Shown: positions 30,134 to 40,799 of the stretch, in pieces
Layout of the letters: every line of letters starts with the position of its first letter
How positions within the stretch are numbered: position 1 is the first letter of the stretch
Origin: Photobacterium kishitanii
GTDB taxonomy: Bacteria; Pseudomonadota; Gammaproteobacteria; Enterobacterales; Vibrionaceae
Direction of reading: 5' to 3'
Length of the DNA stretch: 64,000 nt
NCBI RefSeq assembly: GCF_003026355.1
Contig: NZ_PYON01000016.1
Coordinates: 1 to 64,000 of the forward strand
Made by a program: the position numbers and the translations under genes
Notes under the pieces: generated by a model
Database searches by the model: none
What the model was told of the DNA's origin: nothing
What the model saw: only the letters and a program-made list of their open reading frames with translations

Positions 30134-30772
30134 ATGCCTTATTTTATTGCAATTTTTTTAAGTGTTAGCCTACTTTCTGGCTGTCAAACTGCCTACTACT
30201 CAGCGATGGAAAAAGTCGGAGTCTATAAGCGCGATATCATGGTCGATCGAGTTGAAGATGCCAACCAAGCACAACAAAATGCCCAAAAACAATTTACGAG
30301 TGCTCTTGAAGGACTAAAAGCACTTAACCAATTCGATGGTGGGGAGCTTGAGTCTGCTTACCAAGATATTGATAGTCAATATCAACGTAGTGAAGCGGCA
30401 GTCAATAACGTTAATGATCGCATTGCAGCGATTGAAGATGTAGCGAATGCAATGTTTGATGAATGGCAACAAGAATTGTCATTATATAAAAGTGCTACCC
30501 TTAAGCGCGATAGCCAACGTAAATTACAGACCACAAAAGCATCTTACAATAAGATGTTAGCAGCCATGAAACGCGCTGAGAAGAAAATGGAGCCTGTTTT
30601 AGATACTTTACGTGATAACACCCTCTATCTGAAGCATAACCTTAATGCAGCAGCTATCGGCTCGCTTCAAGGGCAATTTAATTCATTACAAACTGAAATA
30701 TCTGGTGCCATTCGAGATATGAACCATGCCATTGCAGAATCGAATCGCTTTATTGGTCATTTGAAAAAGTAA
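30134..30772 (+). CDS. DUF2959 family lipoprotein
   Basis: A 212-residue predicted lipoprotein. The signal peptide ends in the lipobox LLSGC with the lipidated cysteine at residue 17. The mature part is almost all helical with coiled-coil character (roughly residues 55-205) and rich in A, Q, K and E. AAGGAG lies 8 nt upstream of the ATG at 30134, ruling out the earlier in-frame ATG at 30089. Family function is not known. It is divergent from yihY and has its own terminator. Confidence 0.85.
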   Translation: MPYFIAIFLSVSLLSGCQTAYYSAMEKVGVYKRDIMVDRVEDANQAQQNAQKQFTSALEGLKALNQFDGGELESAYQDIDSQYQRSEAAVNNVNDRIAAIEDVANAMFDEWQQELSLYKSATLKRDSQRKLQTTKASYNKMLAAMKRAEKKMEPVLDTLRDNTLYLKHNLNAAAIGSLQGQFNSLQTEISGAIRDMNHAIAESNRFIGHLKK

Positions 30773-30791
30773 TCTTGCCTTCTTTGTTATA

Positions 30792-30828
30792 AAAAAAGAG
30801 CTAACATTGTTAGCTCTTTTTTTTACTC
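30792..30828 (+). terminator. Terminator after the DUF2959 gene
   Basis: A long stem (AGAGCTAAC with GTTAGCTCT, flanked by A and T tracts) with loop ATT, then at least eight T residues. Confidence 0.93.
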
Positions 30829-30849
30829 GTAACTTTTCATGTCCCAGAT

Positions 30850-30889
30850 ACAACAATCCCCCGCTTGTTACCAAGCGAGGGATTGTATT
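30850..30889 (-). terminator. Hairpin downstream of typA, possible terminator
   Basis: ACAATCCCTCGCTTG and CAAGCGGGGGATTGT pair with one mismatch around GTAA on the minus strand. It lies about 20 bp after the typA stop. No T-run follows, so it may protect the 3' end rather than terminate; the DUF2959 terminator beyond it also has a T-run on minus and could do the terminating. Confidence 0.55.
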
Positions 30890-30911
30890 AGTAAGCTTCA
30901 GTCAGGGGTAA

Positions 30912-32738
30912 TTACTTACCACGACCTGCGCGCTTACGATCGTTTTCAGTAAGAAGTTTCTTACGGATACGAATGCTTTCTGGTGTTACTTCTACTAGCT
31001 CGTCATCATCGATGAATTCTAGCGCTTGCTCAAGAGTGTACTTGATAGCAGGAGAAAGCGTTTGTGCTTCATCAGTACCTGATGCACGAACGTTTGTTAG
31101 CTGCTTACCACGTAGACAGTTGATAGTTAGATCGTTTGCACGGTTATGAATACCGATGATCTGACCTTCATATACTTCGTCACCATGCTCAGAGAACAGA
31201 CGACCACGCTCTTGTAGGTTGAATAGCGAGTATGTTACCGCTTTACCAGTACCGTTAGAGATCAATACGCCGTTAGCACGTTGACCGATAGTACCGCCCT
31301 TGTGAGGACCGTAGTGATCAAACGTATGGTAGATAAGACCAGAACCAGAAGTCATTGTTAGGAATTCTGTTTGGAAACCGATAAGACCACGAGAAGGCAT
31401 CATGAAGTCCATGCGAACACGGCCTTTACCATCTGGTGCCATATCTTTTAGCTCACCCTTACGGATACCGATTTTCTCCATTACACTACCTTGATGCTCT
31501 TCAACCACATCGATAGTTACAACTTCAAACGGTTCCATTAGCTTACCATCTTCTTCTTTGATGATAACTTCTGGGCGAGATACTGCTAGCTCGTAACCTT
31601 CACGACGCATGTTTTCAATCAGGATAGATAGGTGAAGTTCACCACGGCCTGAAACACGGAAACGGTCTGGGCTATCAGTCTCTTCAACGCGCAATGCTAC
31701 GTTGTGTACTAATTCTTTTTGTAGACGCTCAAGAATGTTACGTGAAGTAACAAACTTACCTTCTTTACCAGCAAACGGAGAAGTGTTTACTTGGAAAGTC
31801 ATTGTTACAGTTGGTTCATCAACAGACAATGCAGGCAATGCTTCAACAGTGTTTACATCACAAATAGTGTCAGAAATCTTAAGCTCGCCAAGACCTGTGA
31901 TTGCGATGATGTCACCCGCTTTCGCTTCAGCAACTTCATGACGCTCAAGACCTAGGTAACCAAGAACTGTACCTACTTTACCGTTACGCTTGCTACCGTC
32001 AGCACTGATAATAGTTACTTGCTGGTTTGCAGCAACAGTACCACGAGCAATACGCGCAACACCGATAACACCAACGTAAGAGCTGTAATCTAGTTGAGAT
32101 ACTTGCATCTGTAGTGGGCCATCAACGTCAACACATGGAGCAGCAACGTTATCAACGATAGCTTGGAACAATGGTTCCATATCTTCGCCAGTTACGCCTT
32201 CTTCCATTGTTGCCCAACCGTTTAGCGCTGAAGCGTAAACTGTTGTGAAGTCTAGTTGCTCATCAGTTGCGCCAAGGTTGTCGAATAGGTCAAAGATTTG
32301 ATCCATTACCCACTCAGGACGTGCACCTGGACGGTCAATCTTGTTAATTACAACGATTGGCTTAAGACCGTATGCAAACGCTTTTTGCGTTACGAAACGT
32401 GTTTGAGGCATTGGGCCATCAACCGCGTCAACGATAAGTAATACTGAGTCAACCATAGACATGATACGCTCAACTTCACCACCGAAGTCTGCGTGTCCAG
32501 GGGTATCTACGATATTGATGCGGTAGTCATTCCAATTAATTGCTGTGTTCTTAGCAAGAATGGTAATGCCACGCTCTTTTTCGATATCGTTAGAATCCAT
32601 CACACGTTCTTCGGCTTCGCCGCGACCCTCTAACGTGCCAGATTGCTGTAGAAGTTTATCAACCAGGGTAGTTTTACCGTGGTCAACGTGAGCAATAATT
32701 GCGATATTTCTTAAGTTATCGATCAGTTGATTAGACAT
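30912..32738 (-). CDS. typA: Ribosome-associated translational GTPase TypA/BipA
   Basis: A 608-residue EF-G-like GTPase that binds the 70S/50S ribosome and supports subunit assembly and stress or cold growth. The GTPase motifs are intact: AHVDHGKTT (G1), ERGITI (G2), [12 protein letters not shown] (G3) and [10 protein letters not shown] (G4). Domains II, III, V and the BipA-specific C-terminal domain follow. The ATG at 32738 gives the usual [17 protein letters not shown] start; a GTG five codons earlier is unlikely. It is divergent from glnA as in E. coli. Confidence 0.97.
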   Translation of the reverse strand: MSNQLIDNLRNIAIIAHVDHGKTTLVDKLLQQSGTLEGRGEAEERVMDSNDIEKERGITILAKNTAINWNDYRINIVDTPGHADFGGEVERIMSMVDSVLLIVDAVDGPMPQTRFVTQKAFAYGLKPIVVINKIDRPGARPEWVMDQIFDLFDNLGATDEQLDFTTVYASALNGWATMEEGVTGEDMEPLFQAIVDNVAAPCVDVDGPLQMQVSQLDYSSYVGVIGVARIARGTVAANQQVTIISADGSKRNGKVGTVLGYLGLERHEVAEAKAGDIIAITGLGELKISDTICDVNTVEALPALSVDEPTVTMTFQVNTSPFAGKEGKFVTSRNILERLQKELVHNVALRVEETDSPDRFRVSGRGELHLSILIENMRREGYELAVSRPEVIIKEEDGKLMEPFEVVTIDVVEEHQGSVMEKIGIRKGELKDMAPDGKGRVRMDFMMPSRGLIGFQTEFLTMTSGSGLIYHTFDHYGPHKGGTIGQRANGVLISNGTGKAVTYSLFNLQERGRLFSEHGDEVYEGQIIGIHNRANDLTINCLRGKQLTNVRASGTDEAQTLSPAIKYTLEQALEFIDDDELVEVTPESIRIRKKLLTENDRKRAGRGK

Positions 32739-32840
32739 TAGTTTCACATTCACTCAGAACATGCAGCGTCTTAATAGAGGCTACTTGATTAAAAAAACGG
32801 CTCATAATTTAACAGATTTTACTCCAAAACCCACGAAATA

Positions 32841-32856
32841 TGTGATTTATATCACC
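32841..32856. promoter_or_regulatory. CRP-like binding site upstream of typA
   Basis: TGTGATTTATATCACC closely matches the CRP consensus TGTGA-N6-TCACA. Its centre is about 110 bp upstream of the typA start codon and about 490 bp from glnA, so typA is the more likely target. A second, weaker relative lies at 32969-32984 (TGCGATCTATATCGCT). Confidence 0.6.
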
Positions 32857-33140
32857 AGCTTTTTTACCAATTCGCGCTAGAGCCGCATTTTTACTCACTT
32901 TTTTGGCTATTTTTATTTTTTTCAGGGCCTTCATTCGTACGATAAATCAGTCCAAAACTAACTAAAACTGCGATCTATATCGCTTTTCGGTTACCGCTTA
33001 GCGACCATTATTTAGCAATAAAAAGACCTAATTATCACCTCGCGGATTGACAATATTTGCCCTCATCACCATAGTAGAGTAACTATAAAATGGGTGAATG
33101 TACTGGAGGCTATCGTCTCACTTTTAACACTTCACACTGT

Positions 33141-33178
33141 CGCACCAAGTTGGTGCAACGCGTCACCATAATAGTGCA
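33141..33178 (+). promoter_or_regulatory. Two NtrC enhancer sites upstream of glnA
   Basis: Site 1 (33141-33157), CGCACCAAGTTGGTGCA, is nearly a perfect GCACC-N5-GGTGC palindrome. Site 2 (33162-33178), GTCACCATAATAGTGCA, is a weaker one. They are 21 bp apart centre to centre, about two helical turns, and lie about 75-105 bp before the sigma-54 promoter, as in enteric glnA. Confidence 0.9.
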
Positions 33179-33241
33179 AAACAGGACAGGAAAAAGTTCC
33201 AAAAACGCCAAAAAAGCGCATTTTTAGGGGCTTTAAAAAGT

Positions 33242-33258
33242 TGGCATGGTTTTCGCTT
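33242..33258 (+). promoter_or_regulatory. Sigma-54 promoter of glnA
   Basis: TTGGCAT-GGTTT-TCGCTT has GG and GC dinucleotides separated by 10 nt, matching the -24/-12 consensus TGGCAC-N5-TTGC with minor changes. The start site should be near 33268, giving a leader of about 70 nt. Confidence 0.88.
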
Positions 33259-33339
33259 TAAGACTTTTTAGATTCGCTCACCATAATATGAGCAAAAGTT
33301 TGCGGCCATCGCCCTAAATAACACCGGAGGTTACTCAAG

Positions 33340-34749
33340 ATGTCAGTTGAAAACGTACTAGCGTTGATCCAGGAAAATGAAGTTAAGTTTATTGATCTAC
33401 GTTTTACCGATACCAAAGGTAAAGAGCAGCACATTACTATTCCATCTCATCAAATCGATGCTGATTTTTTCGAAGAAGGTAAAATGTTTGATGGTTCTTC
33501 AGTTGCAGGCTGGAAAGGCATTAATGAATCAGACATGGTGATGATGCCTGATGCAGCAAGTGCGGTACTTGACCCATTTACTGAAGACGCAACTCTAAAC
33601 ATTCGTTGTGATATTCTTGAGCCAGCAACAATGCAAGGCTACGATCGCGACCCACGCTCAATCGCTAAACGCGCAGAAGAATTCATGCGTTCAGCTGGTT
33701 TTGCTGACAACGTATTAGTTGGTCCAGAGCCAGAGTTCTTCTTATTTGATGATGTTAAATTCAATACTGATATGTCGGGTTCATTCTTCAAGATTGATGA
33801 CATTGAAGCCGCATGGAACAGCGGTGCCACTATCGAAGGTGGTAACAAAGGCCACCGACCAGGCGTTAAAGGTGGTTATTTCCCAGTAGCACCAGTTGAT
33901 TCATCACAAGACATTCGTTCTGCAATGTGTTTAATCATGGAAGAAATGGGCCTTGTTGTTGAAGCGCACCACCATGAGGTAGCAACTGCAGGTCAAAATG
34001 AAATCGCAACTCGTTTTAATACTCTAACCAATAAAGCTGATGAAATTCAGATTTATAAGTATGTTGTTCATAACGTTGCTCACGCGTTTGGTAAAACAGC
34101 AACCTTCATGCCTAAACCACTCGTTGGTGATAACGGCTCAGGTATGCACGTTCACATGTCACTCGCAAAAGACGGTGTAAACCTCTTTGCAGGTGATAAA
34201 TACGGCGGCCTATCTGAAATGGCACTGTTCTACATCGGTGGTATCATCAAGCACGCACGTGCAATCAACGCTTTTGCTAACCCAGCAACGAACTCATACA
34301 AGCGTCTAGTCCCTGGCTACGAAGCACCAGTTATGCTGGCTTACTCAGCACGTAACCGTTCAGCATCAATCCGTATTCCAGTTGTTCCAAGTCCAAAAGC
34401 ACGTCGCATCGAAGTACGCTTTGGTGATCCAGCAGCGAACCCATACCTAGCATTTGCAGCAATGTTAATGGCAGGCCTTGATGGTATCGCGAACAAGATC
34501 CACCCAGGTGAAGCGATGGATAAAGATCTATACGACTTACCAGCAGAAGAAGCCGCTGAGATTCCAAAAGTAGCAGAGTCACTACAAGGTGCACTACAAG
34601 CGCTTGACGAAGATCGTGAATTCTTAACCTCTGGTGGCGTATTCTCTGACGACTTTATTGATTCTTACATCACGCTAAAATCGCAAGATGTAGAGAAAAT
34701 CAATATGGCAGTACACCCATTAGAGTTTGAACTTTACTACTCAGTTTAA
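33340..34749 (+). CDS. glnA: Glutamine synthetase, type I
   Basis: Dodecameric enzyme joining ammonia to glutamate with ATP, the main entry of nitrogen under limitation. The 469-residue product has the FDGSSVAGW and [15 protein letters not shown] motifs, the [12 protein letters not shown] glutamate site, and the adenylylation tyrosine in LYDLPAEEA near residue 398, so its activity should be tuned by GlnE. GGAGG precedes the ATG. Transcription is by sigma-54 with NtrC. Confidence 0.98.
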   Translation: MSVENVLALIQENEVKFIDLRFTDTKGKEQHITIPSHQIDADFFEEGKMFDGSSVAGWKGINESDMVMMPDAASAVLDPFTEDATLNIRCDILEPATMQGYDRDPRSIAKRAEEFMRSAGFADNVLVGPEPEFFLFDDVKFNTDMSGSFFKIDDIEAAWNSGATIEGGNKGHRPGVKGGYFPVAPVDSSQDIRSAMCLIMEEMGLVVEAHHHEVATAGQNEIATRFNTLTNKADEIQIYKYVVHNVAHAFGKTATFMPKPLVGDNGSGMHVHMSLAKDGVNLFAGDKYGGLSEMALFYIGGIIKHARAINAFANPATNSYKRLVPGYEAPVMLAYSARNRSASIRIPVVPSPKARRIEVRFGDPAANPYLAFAAMLMAGLDGIANKIHPGEAMDKDLYDLPAEEAAEIPKVAESLQGALQALDEDREFLTSGGVFSDDFIDSYITLKSQDVEKINMAVHPLEFELYYSV

Positions 34750-34781
34750 GTAATCACTTAATGACTTAACAACTAAGATTT

Positions 34782-34808
34782 AGGCCTGCTTCACACGCAG
34801 GTCTTTTT
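34782..34808 (+). terminator. Terminator after glnA
   Basis: GGCCTGC pairs with GCAGGTC (one G-U) around a 7-nt loop, followed by TTTTT. It separates glnA from the downstream DUF4124-ntrB-ntrC genes. Confidence 0.85.
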
Positions 34809-34882
34809 GATCTTGCGACTCCCACAAAAGCAGTAACAATAGCAGCTTATTAACCATCAAAATCTGGGCAGGGAGTTAATGG

Positions 34883-35452
34883 ATGAGGCTCTTCTATCTA
34901 GCACCAATCCTACTACTTGTAGCCACTACGGCCATTGCAACAACCATCTACTCGTGGACAGATGACAATGGGGTGGTGCACTTTAGCGATATCGCAGAAG
35001 TCCCACAAGCCAGTGCGGTTGAGCTTTCAATTACCGAACTACAACCACATTTTCAATCCACTGTAGTAGAGCTTAACCAAACTGACAATATTGAACGCAT
35101 CACCATTACCGCAGAGACAGAAGCACTGTTGCCGATAGCAACTATCCGTTTATTAGCACCATTACACCAGCAAACTATTCGTAGCAACGACGGTAATATT
35201 AGTGTTCGTGCCGTCAGTAACCGTAAACTTAATAAAAACTTACAAGCTCAATTAGTCATTGATGGTCAAACTAATAGCCCGCCTCAAACTCGCTTAACTT
35301 GGCAATTGACCAATATTGATCGCGGCAGTCATCAAATTCAAATCCAATTACTCAACAATGGCAAGCTCCTTGCTTCATCTGAAAGTATTACGGTTTATTT
35401 ACACCGCGTATCGCAGATACGTCCTAAGAACAGCCCAGTTCAACCCCGTTAA
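34883..35452 (+). CDS. DUF4124 domain-containing exported protein
   Basis: A 189-residue protein with a signal peptide (about 1-19) and a DUF4124 domain at the start of the mature chain, with the hallmark YSWTDDNGVVHFSD near 23-36. The rest is a predicted beta-rich domain (about 85-175). GGGAG is 7 nt before the ATG. A DUF4124 gene between glnA and ntrB recurs in Vibrio and Shewanella relatives, but its link to nitrogen control is unexplained. Confidence 0.85.
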   Translation: MRLFYLAPILLLVATTAIATTIYSWTDDNGVVHFSDIAEVPQASAVELSITELQPHFQSTVVELNQTDNIERITITAETEALLPIATIRLLAPLHQQTIRSNDGNISVRAVSNRKLNKNLQAQLVIDGQTNSPPQTRLTWQLTNIDRGSHQIQIQLLNNGKLLASSESITVYLHRVSQIRPKNSPVQPR

Positions 35453-35505
35453 CGTCTATTTACAATAAACCCTGCCTGTTCGCTGTTAAACCGAGTACAC
35501 TTTAA

Positions 35506-35522
35506 TGCACCAAATTGGTGCG
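35506..35522 (+). promoter_or_regulatory. NtrC site upstream of ntrB
   Basis: TGCACCAAATTGGTGCG is a strong GCACC-N5-GGTGC palindrome 72 bp before the ntrB start. In E. coli the equivalent site in the glnL promoter represses ntrBC, giving autoregulation. Confidence 0.88.
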
Positions 35523-35593
35523 TTAGTTAACAGCGACGAATGTGCGCTTGCACCGATCGTCTTTTACTTGGCTATCGAATAAGGATGATGATT

Positions 35594-36646
35594 GTGAATA
35601 CCAGCTTTACACCCATAATTCTCGACAATTTAGTCACTGCGATTGTATTACTCGATGAAGCCTTAGTGATTCGGTACGTCAATCCTGCAGCAGAGCAATT
35701 ATTATATTCGAGTAAACGGCGATTACTCGGTACACAACTACCACAATTACTCCAGTACAGCTCGCTGGATCTTAATCATGTCAAGGCAACCCTTCATAGT
35801 GGTCAAGGTTTAGCTGATAGTGACGTCACCTTTGTCATTGATGGTCAACGGCATCTACTTGGGGTTAATGCCAGTCCAATTTCATGGCAAAAACAACTGT
35901 TGATCTTATTAGAATTAAAACCAATAGATCAGCAACGCCGTATTAGCCAAGAGCTAAACCAACATGCACAACAACAAGCGGCCAAAGAGTTAGTCCGCGG
36001 TCTAGCCCATGAAATAAAAAATCCACTCGGCGGGCTACGTGGTGCGGCACAATTATTAGAGAAAACGCTGCCAGATAGCAGTTACCACGAATATACCCAA
36101 ATGATCATTGAGCAAGCTGATCGACTACGGAATTTAGTTGACCGCTTACTCGGGCCACAACGACCAGGGATCCGCAAAACCGATAATATTCATTTAGTGT
36201 TAGAGAAAGTACGCCAATTAGTCAACATTGATACTGACAGTACGATTAACATTGAACGTGATTACGATCCTAGCTTGCCCGAAATAAATATGGATGCTGA
36301 ACAACTGGAACAGGCATTACTCAATATTGTCAGTAACGCAGCATTAGCATTAAAAAGCCAAGGTGGTGGCACGATTAAATTAAAAACCCGCACTGCACAT
36401 CAAAGCTTAATTCAAGGGGTTCGTCATCGTGTTACTGCCACCATTGAAATCATCGATAATGGTCCTGGTATTCCGGCAGACATTCAAGACACCTTATTTT
36501 ATCCAATGGTCACCGGTCGTGAAGGCGGCACTGGTTTAGGTCTATCGATTGCACGCAATTTAATTGATCAACACCAAGGAAAGATCGAGGTTTTCAGCTG
36601 GCCGGGACACACTAATTTCACCATTCATTTACCAATAAAGTCATGA
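35594..36646 (+). CDS. glnL: Nitrogen regulation sensor kinase/phosphatase NtrB (GlnL)
   Basis: A 350-residue cytoplasmic histidine kinase that phosphorylates or, with PII, dephosphorylates NtrC. An N-terminal PAS domain is followed by the H-box [21 protein letters not shown] and the N-, G1- and G2-box motifs ([18 protein letters not shown]). The frame opens at 35540, but AAGG at 35581-35584 sits 9 nt before GTG 35594; the resulting length matches E. coli NtrB (349). It is 24 bp upstream of ntrC. Confidence 0.95.
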   Translation: MNTSFTPIILDNLVTAIVLLDEALVIRYVNPAAEQLLYSSKRRLLGTQLPQLLQYSSLDLNHVKATLHSGQGLADSDVTFVIDGQRHLLGVNASPISWQKQLLILLELKPIDQQRRISQELNQHAQQQAAKELVRGLAHEIKNPLGGLRGAAQLLEKTLPDSSYHEYTQMIIEQADRLRNLVDRLLGPQRPGIRKTDNIHLVLEKVRQLVNIDTDSTINIERDYDPSLPEINMDAEQLEQALLNIVSNAALALKSQGGGTIKLKTRTAHQSLIQGVRHRVTATIEIIDNGPGIPADIQDTLFYPMVTGREGGTGLGLSIARNLIDQHQGKIEVFSWPGHTNFTIHLPIKS

Positions 36647-36670
36647 CACTGACCGCCATAGGAGCTTACT

Positions 36671-38083
36671 ATGAGTAAAGGATTAATCTGGGTTGTTGAT
36701 GATGACAGCTCTATTCGCTGGGTATTAGAACGCACCTTAACCAATGCCGGAATGAAATGTGAAACCTTTGCTGACGCTGATAGCGTGTTAGCAGCATTAG
36801 AGCGCAGTGTGCCTGATGTATTAGTGTCTGACATTAAAATGCCCGGCACCGATGGTTTCACGCTCCTCAAAGAGCTGCAGCAAGATTACGCTACCTTACC
36901 AGTTATTATTATGACCGCCCATTCAGATCTCGATGCAGCGGTTAATGCCTATCAACGTGGCGCATTTGAGTATCTTCCCAAGCCGTTTGATATTGATGAA
37001 GCGGTAACGTTAGTTGAACGCGCACTCAGTCATAGCCAAGAACAAAAACGCCACCAACAACCCGTCGCTGAAGCTAAACATGCACCAGAAATCATTGGTG
37101 AAGCACCAGCTATGCAAGAAGTGTTTCGAGCCATTGGCCGCTTATCTCGCTCATCAATTTCAGTATTAATCAATGGTGAATCTGGTACAGGTAAAGAGTT
37201 AGTCGCCCATGCACTCCATCGCCATAGTCCTCGCAGTAATAACGCTTTTATTGCACTCAATATGGCGGCGATTCCCAAAGATTTAATTGAATCAGAATTA
37301 TTTGGCCATGAAAAAGGCGCTTTTACAGGAGCGAATAGTGTCCGTCAGGGGCGATTTGAACAAGCTAATGGTGGCACCTTATTTCTCGATGAAATTGGTG
37401 ATATGCCATTAGATATCCAAACGCGATTGTTACGGGTATTAGCAGATGGTCAATTTTATCGCGTCGGTGGTCATGCGCCAGTAAATGTCGATGTGCGTAT
37501 TATTGCGGCTACTCACCAGCATCTTGAACGGCTTGTGGCTGCGGGAGATTTCCGTGAAGACTTATTCCATCGCCTCAATGTTATTCGAGTCCATTTACCA
37601 TCGCTAAAAGATCGCCGCCAAGATATTCCCCAACTGGCACACCACTTTTTACAGCGTGCGGCTGATGAATTAAGTGTGGAAGTGAAATCTTTACATCCAC
37701 AAACGGCAGAAAAACTAACTCAATTGCCGTGGCCAGGTAATGTGCGTCAATTGGAAAATATCTGTCGTTGGTTAACGGTAATGGCAAGTGGTAATGAAAT
37801 ATTGCCATCGGATTTACCGCCAGAAATCACAGATATCACCACTGCCACTCATACCTCTACCCAACCTCAACATTGGCATCAGGGCTTACAGCAATGGGCC
37901 CAACAAGCGCTACAACAAGGTGAAACAGAATTATTAGCTGAGGCGCTACCACAGTTTGAAAAAATTCTTCTTGAAACCGCATTGCTGCATACTCATGGCC
38001 ATAAACAAGAAGCAGCAAAATTACTTGGTTGGGGGCGTAATACCCTGACGCGTAAGCTCAAAGAATTACAAATCCATGATTAA
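36671..38083 (+). CDS. glnG: Nitrogen regulation response regulator NtrC (GlnG)
   Basis: A 470-residue sigma-54 activator. The receiver domain has the phospho-acceptor D54; the AAA+ domain carries the Walker A GESGTGKE, the sigma-54 contact loop GAFTGA and Walker [14 protein letters not shown]; a Fis-type helix-turn-helix is at the C-terminus ([20 protein letters not shown]). It should bind the sites at glnA and upstream of ntrB. Confidence 0.97.
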   Translation: MSKGLIWVVDDDSSIRWVLERTLTNAGMKCETFADADSVLAALERSVPDVLVSDIKMPGTDGFTLLKELQQDYATLPVIIMTAHSDLDAAVNAYQRGAFEYLPKPFDIDEAVTLVERALSHSQEQKRHQQPVAEAKHAPEIIGEAPAMQEVFRAIGRLSRSSISVLINGESGTGKELVAHALHRHSPRSNNAFIALNMAAIPKDLIESELFGHEKGAFTGANSVRQGRFEQANGGTLFLDEIGDMPLDIQTRLLRVLADGQFYRVGGHAPVNVDVRIIAATHQHLERLVAAGDFREDLFHRLNVIRVHLPSLKDRRQDIPQLAHHFLQRAADELSVEVKSLHPQTAEKLTQLPWPGNVRQLENICRWLTVMASGNEILPSDLPPEITDITTATHTSTQPQHWHQGLQQWAQQALQQGETELLAEALPQFEKILLETALLHTHGHKQEAAKLLGWGRNTLTRKLKELQIHD

Positions 38084-38201
38084 GTCAAATAGCATCAAAG
38101 CTACAATTTGCACCAGCGCACATTTATCTGTAACAGTGATGAATGTCATTTAGTGATTGCGTATACTGCGTTCATCTTTAACTTCGGGAAGTATAATAAT
38201 C

Positions 38202-39206
38202 ATGATTAACAAAGATCTTCCACTAACGGATATCCACCGCCACCTTGATGGTAATATTCGTCCACAAACGATCTTAGAATTAGGTCAGCACTTTAATATT
38301 GCCTTGCCTGCAACAGAGATTGAAGCATTACGTCCACATGTACAAATTGTTGAAGCTGAGCCTAGCCTAGTGGCTTTTCTGAGTAAATTAGATTGGGGTG
38401 TAGCAGTATTAGGTGATTTAGATGCGTGTCGTCGCGTTGCTTATGAAAACGTTGAAGACGCACTTAACGCGCAAATTGATTATGCTGAACTGCGCTTTTC
38501 ACCGTACTACATGGCGATGAAACACAACTTACCCGTTGCTGGTGTAGTCGCAGCCGTAGCTGATGGCGTTGCTGCTGGCTGTCGTGATTTTGGCGTTAAA
38601 GCCAATCTAATCGGCATTCTAAGTCGTACTTTTGGCACTCAAGCTTGCCAACAAGAACTAGACGCACTGCTAAGCCATAAAGACCAATTGGTTGCAATTG
38701 ATCTTGCTGGTGATGAATTGGGCCAACCTGGCACTCAATTTATATCGCACTTTAAACAAGTCCGCGATGCAGGATTACAGATCACAGTTCATGCGGGAGA
38801 AGCGGCAGGACCAGAAAGCATGTGGCAGGCGATTAATGAGCTTGGTGCAGTACGTATTGGTCACGGTGTAAAAGCAGTTAATGATCCTAAACTGATGGAT
38901 TACTTGGCAGAGCACCGCATTGGTATTGAATCTTGTATTACTTCAAATATTCAAACCAGTACCGTTGCTAACATTGCCCAGCACCCAGTTAAAGCATTCC
39001 TTGAGCATGGTATCCTCGCCTGTTTGAATACAGATGATCCAGCAGTTGAAGGGATTGAACTGCCTTACGAATATGAAGTCGCTGCGCCAAAGGCTGGCCT
39101 AAGTAACGCTCAAATTCGTCAAGCGCAAATCAACGGGCTTGAGCTAGCATTCTTATCTGCGGCAGAAAAGCAGGCATTACGTGATATTGCCAACAAGCGT
39201 GGCTAA
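38202..39206 (+). CDS. add: Adenosine deaminase
   Basis: Deaminates adenosine to inosine in purine salvage. The 334-residue product carries the zinc and catalytic motifs HRHLDGN near residue 13, HAGEA near 194, SCITSN and NTDDPA. The ATG at 38202, with GGGAAG upstream, gives the size of E. coli Add (333); the earlier frame start at 38157 is not used. Confidence 0.95.
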   Translation: MINKDLPLTDIHRHLDGNIRPQTILELGQHFNIALPATEIEALRPHVQIVEAEPSLVAFLSKLDWGVAVLGDLDACRRVAYENVEDALNAQIDYAELRFSPYYMAMKHNLPVAGVVAAVADGVAAGCRDFGVKANLIGILSRTFGTQACQQELDALLSHKDQLVAIDLAGDELGQPGTQFISHFKQVRDAGLQITVHAGEAAGPESMWQAINELGAVRIGHGVKAVNDPKLMDYLAEHRIGIESCITSNIQTSTVANIAQHPVKAFLEHGILACLNTDDPAVEGIELPYEYEVAAPKAGLSNAQIRQAQINGLELAFLSAAEKQALRDIANKRG

Positions 39207-39242
39207 TTGCAGTTCGTTATAGCCACCAGCAAGACACCAAAT

Positions 39243-39284
39243 AAAACGCCTCGGTTTCACGTGAAACCGAGGCGTTTTTTATAA
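39243..39284. terminator. Bidirectional terminator between add and hemN
   Basis: A perfect inverted repeat of 18 bp per arm: AAAACGCCTCGGTTTC pairs with GAAACCGAGGCGTTTT around ACGT. T-runs exist on both strands. Confidence 0.95.
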
Positions 39285-39299
39285 CCGTTTTCGTGAAGA

Positions 39300-40673
39300 T
39301 TAGATAACGCGGGAGAACTGTTGCTGACGAGCACGATCACGCAGATATTTATCAAAACACATACAAATATTACGAATCAATAATCGACCTTTAAGCTCAA
39401 CATGGATAATGTTTTTATCCACCGTCACTAATTCATCATTAATAAATGTCGTTAATAACTGTAAGTCTTCGCTAAAGTAGCTATCAAAATCAATATTAAA
39501 TTCAGTTTCAATAGCACACTTATCTAATTGGAAATTACAAATTAGCGCTTTAATCACTTCACGGCGTAGTAAGTCATCTGCATCTAAAGTGACACCTTTC
39601 CACAATGCCGTCTGTTGTGCGGACATTTGGCTATAATACAACTTCAATTCTTTTTGGTTTTGCGCATAGCAATCGCCAATCATTGAAATAGCTGATACGC
39701 CCATGCCGAGTAAGTCACAATCGCCTTGGGTCGTGTAGCCTTGGAAATTACGGTGTAGAATACCAGCTCGCTGGGCAACGGCTAATTCATCATCCGGTAA
39801 CGCAAAGTGATCCATACCAATAAATTGGTACCCTGCCCCTGTTAACGTCGCAATGGTATCTTGCAGAATCGCTAATTTTTCAGTGGCAGACGGTAATTGA
39901 TCTTCATGAATTTTACGCTGAGCAGCAAACAAGGTCGGCATGTGGGCATAGTTAAATACTGATAATCGTCCCGGCTTCATGGTCAACACTTGCTGTAGTG
40001 TTTCCGCAAACAATGCTTTAGTTTGTAATGGTAACCCATAAATTAAGTCAAGGTTAGTTGAGCGGTAACCTAACTCACGCGCCCGCTGCACCATCGCAAA
40101 AATAAACGCTTCATCTTGCTCACGGTTAACTAACTTCTGCACATCTTTATTAAAATCTTGTACCCCAATACTTAATCGGTTAAAACCTTCTCTACGCAAG
40201 TGATCAAGAATATCGAGTTCAATTTCTCGCGGATCAACCTCAATACTAATTTCAGCATCGGTATCAAAGTTAAACGCATTACGTAAAGCAGTCATTAAAC
40301 GACTAATTTGTGCTGCGGTTAAGAATGTTGGTGTGCCACCGCCCCAGTGCAACTGACTCACTTGACGATCACCAAGCAAGGTCGCGCGTTGCTTAATCTC
40401 TTGCTCAAGCACATCTAAATATTGATCAGCTTTATGTTGGTGGCGAGTAATAATTTTATTACAACCACAGTAATAACAAAGCTTATGACAAAATGGGATA
40501 TGAATATAAAGCGATAACTTACGATCAGGATATTGCTGACATGCCATCTCAAATTCAGCAGAAGTAAATGCTTGATTAAATTCTAGTGCGGTCGGGTAAG
40601 AAGTATAACGAGGGCCTGAATAATTATATTTTTCAATCAGGGCCTGATCCCAAATAATCTGCTCATTTGACAT
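39300..40673 (-). CDS. hemN: Oxygen-independent coproporphyrinogen III oxidase
   Basis: A radical-SAM enzyme making protoporphyrinogen IX under anaerobic conditions. The 457-residue product has the cluster motif with C62, C66 and C69 plus the extra C71 typical of HemN, and the GGGTP SAM motif near residue 112. Upstream it has its own promoter region; I could not identify a convincing FNR box. It follows the add terminator and precedes the yihI operon in E. coli-like order. Confidence 0.96.
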   Translation of the reverse strand: MSNEQIIWDQALIEKYNYSGPRYTSYPTALEFNQAFTSAEFEMACQQYPDRKLSLYIHIPFCHKLCYYCGCNKIITRHQHKADQYLDVLEQEIKQRATLLGDRQVSQLHWGGGTPTFLTAAQISRLMTALRNAFNFDTDAEISIEVDPREIELDILDHLRREGFNRLSIGVQDFNKDVQKLVNREQDEAFIFAMVQRARELGYRSTNLDLIYGLPLQTKALFAETLQQVLTMKPGRLSVFNYAHMPTLFAAQRKIHEDQLPSATEKLAILQDTIATLTGAGYQFIGMDHFALPDDELAVAQRAGILHRNFQGYTTQGDCDLLGMGVSAISMIGDCYAQNQKELKLYYSQMSAQQTALWKGVTLDADDLLRREVIKALICNFQLDKCAIETEFNIDFDSYFSEDLQLLTTFINDELVTVDKNIIHVELKGRLLIRNICMCFDKYLRDRARQQQFSRVI

Positions 40674-40749
40674 GACATTGTTCCAATGTGGTGAGTATGT
40701 AATAAATAGAGTGTGTCACCGTTTTACTTGTTCAATTTACACTCTGGAT

Positions 40750-40781
40750 AAAAACAAACACCGCCAATAAATGGCGGTGTT
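40750..40781 (-). terminator. Terminator of the methyltransferase-yihI-DUF2489 operon
   Basis: AACACCGCCA pairs with TGGCGGTGTT around a 5-nt loop; on minus it is followed by TTTGTTTTT. Confidence 0.9.
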
Positions 40782-40799
40782 AATAATTACGATGATAGG

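Larger units (their letters stand above)
32739..33339. other. typA-glnA divergent regulatory region
   Basis: A 600-bp gap holding promoters of both genes. It contains two related palindromes, two NtrC sites, a sigma-54 promoter and a hairpin in the glnA leader, each listed separately. I see no small ORF or tRNA in it. Confidence 0.8.

Noticed and set aside
38100..38125. GCACCAGCGCAC upstream of add as a further NtrC site
   Set aside because: Lacks the symmetric GGTGC half at correct spacing.
40674..40740. FNR box upstream of hemN (TTGAACAAG region)
   Set aside because: Only a partial half-site; no TTGAT-N4-ATCAA arrangement.
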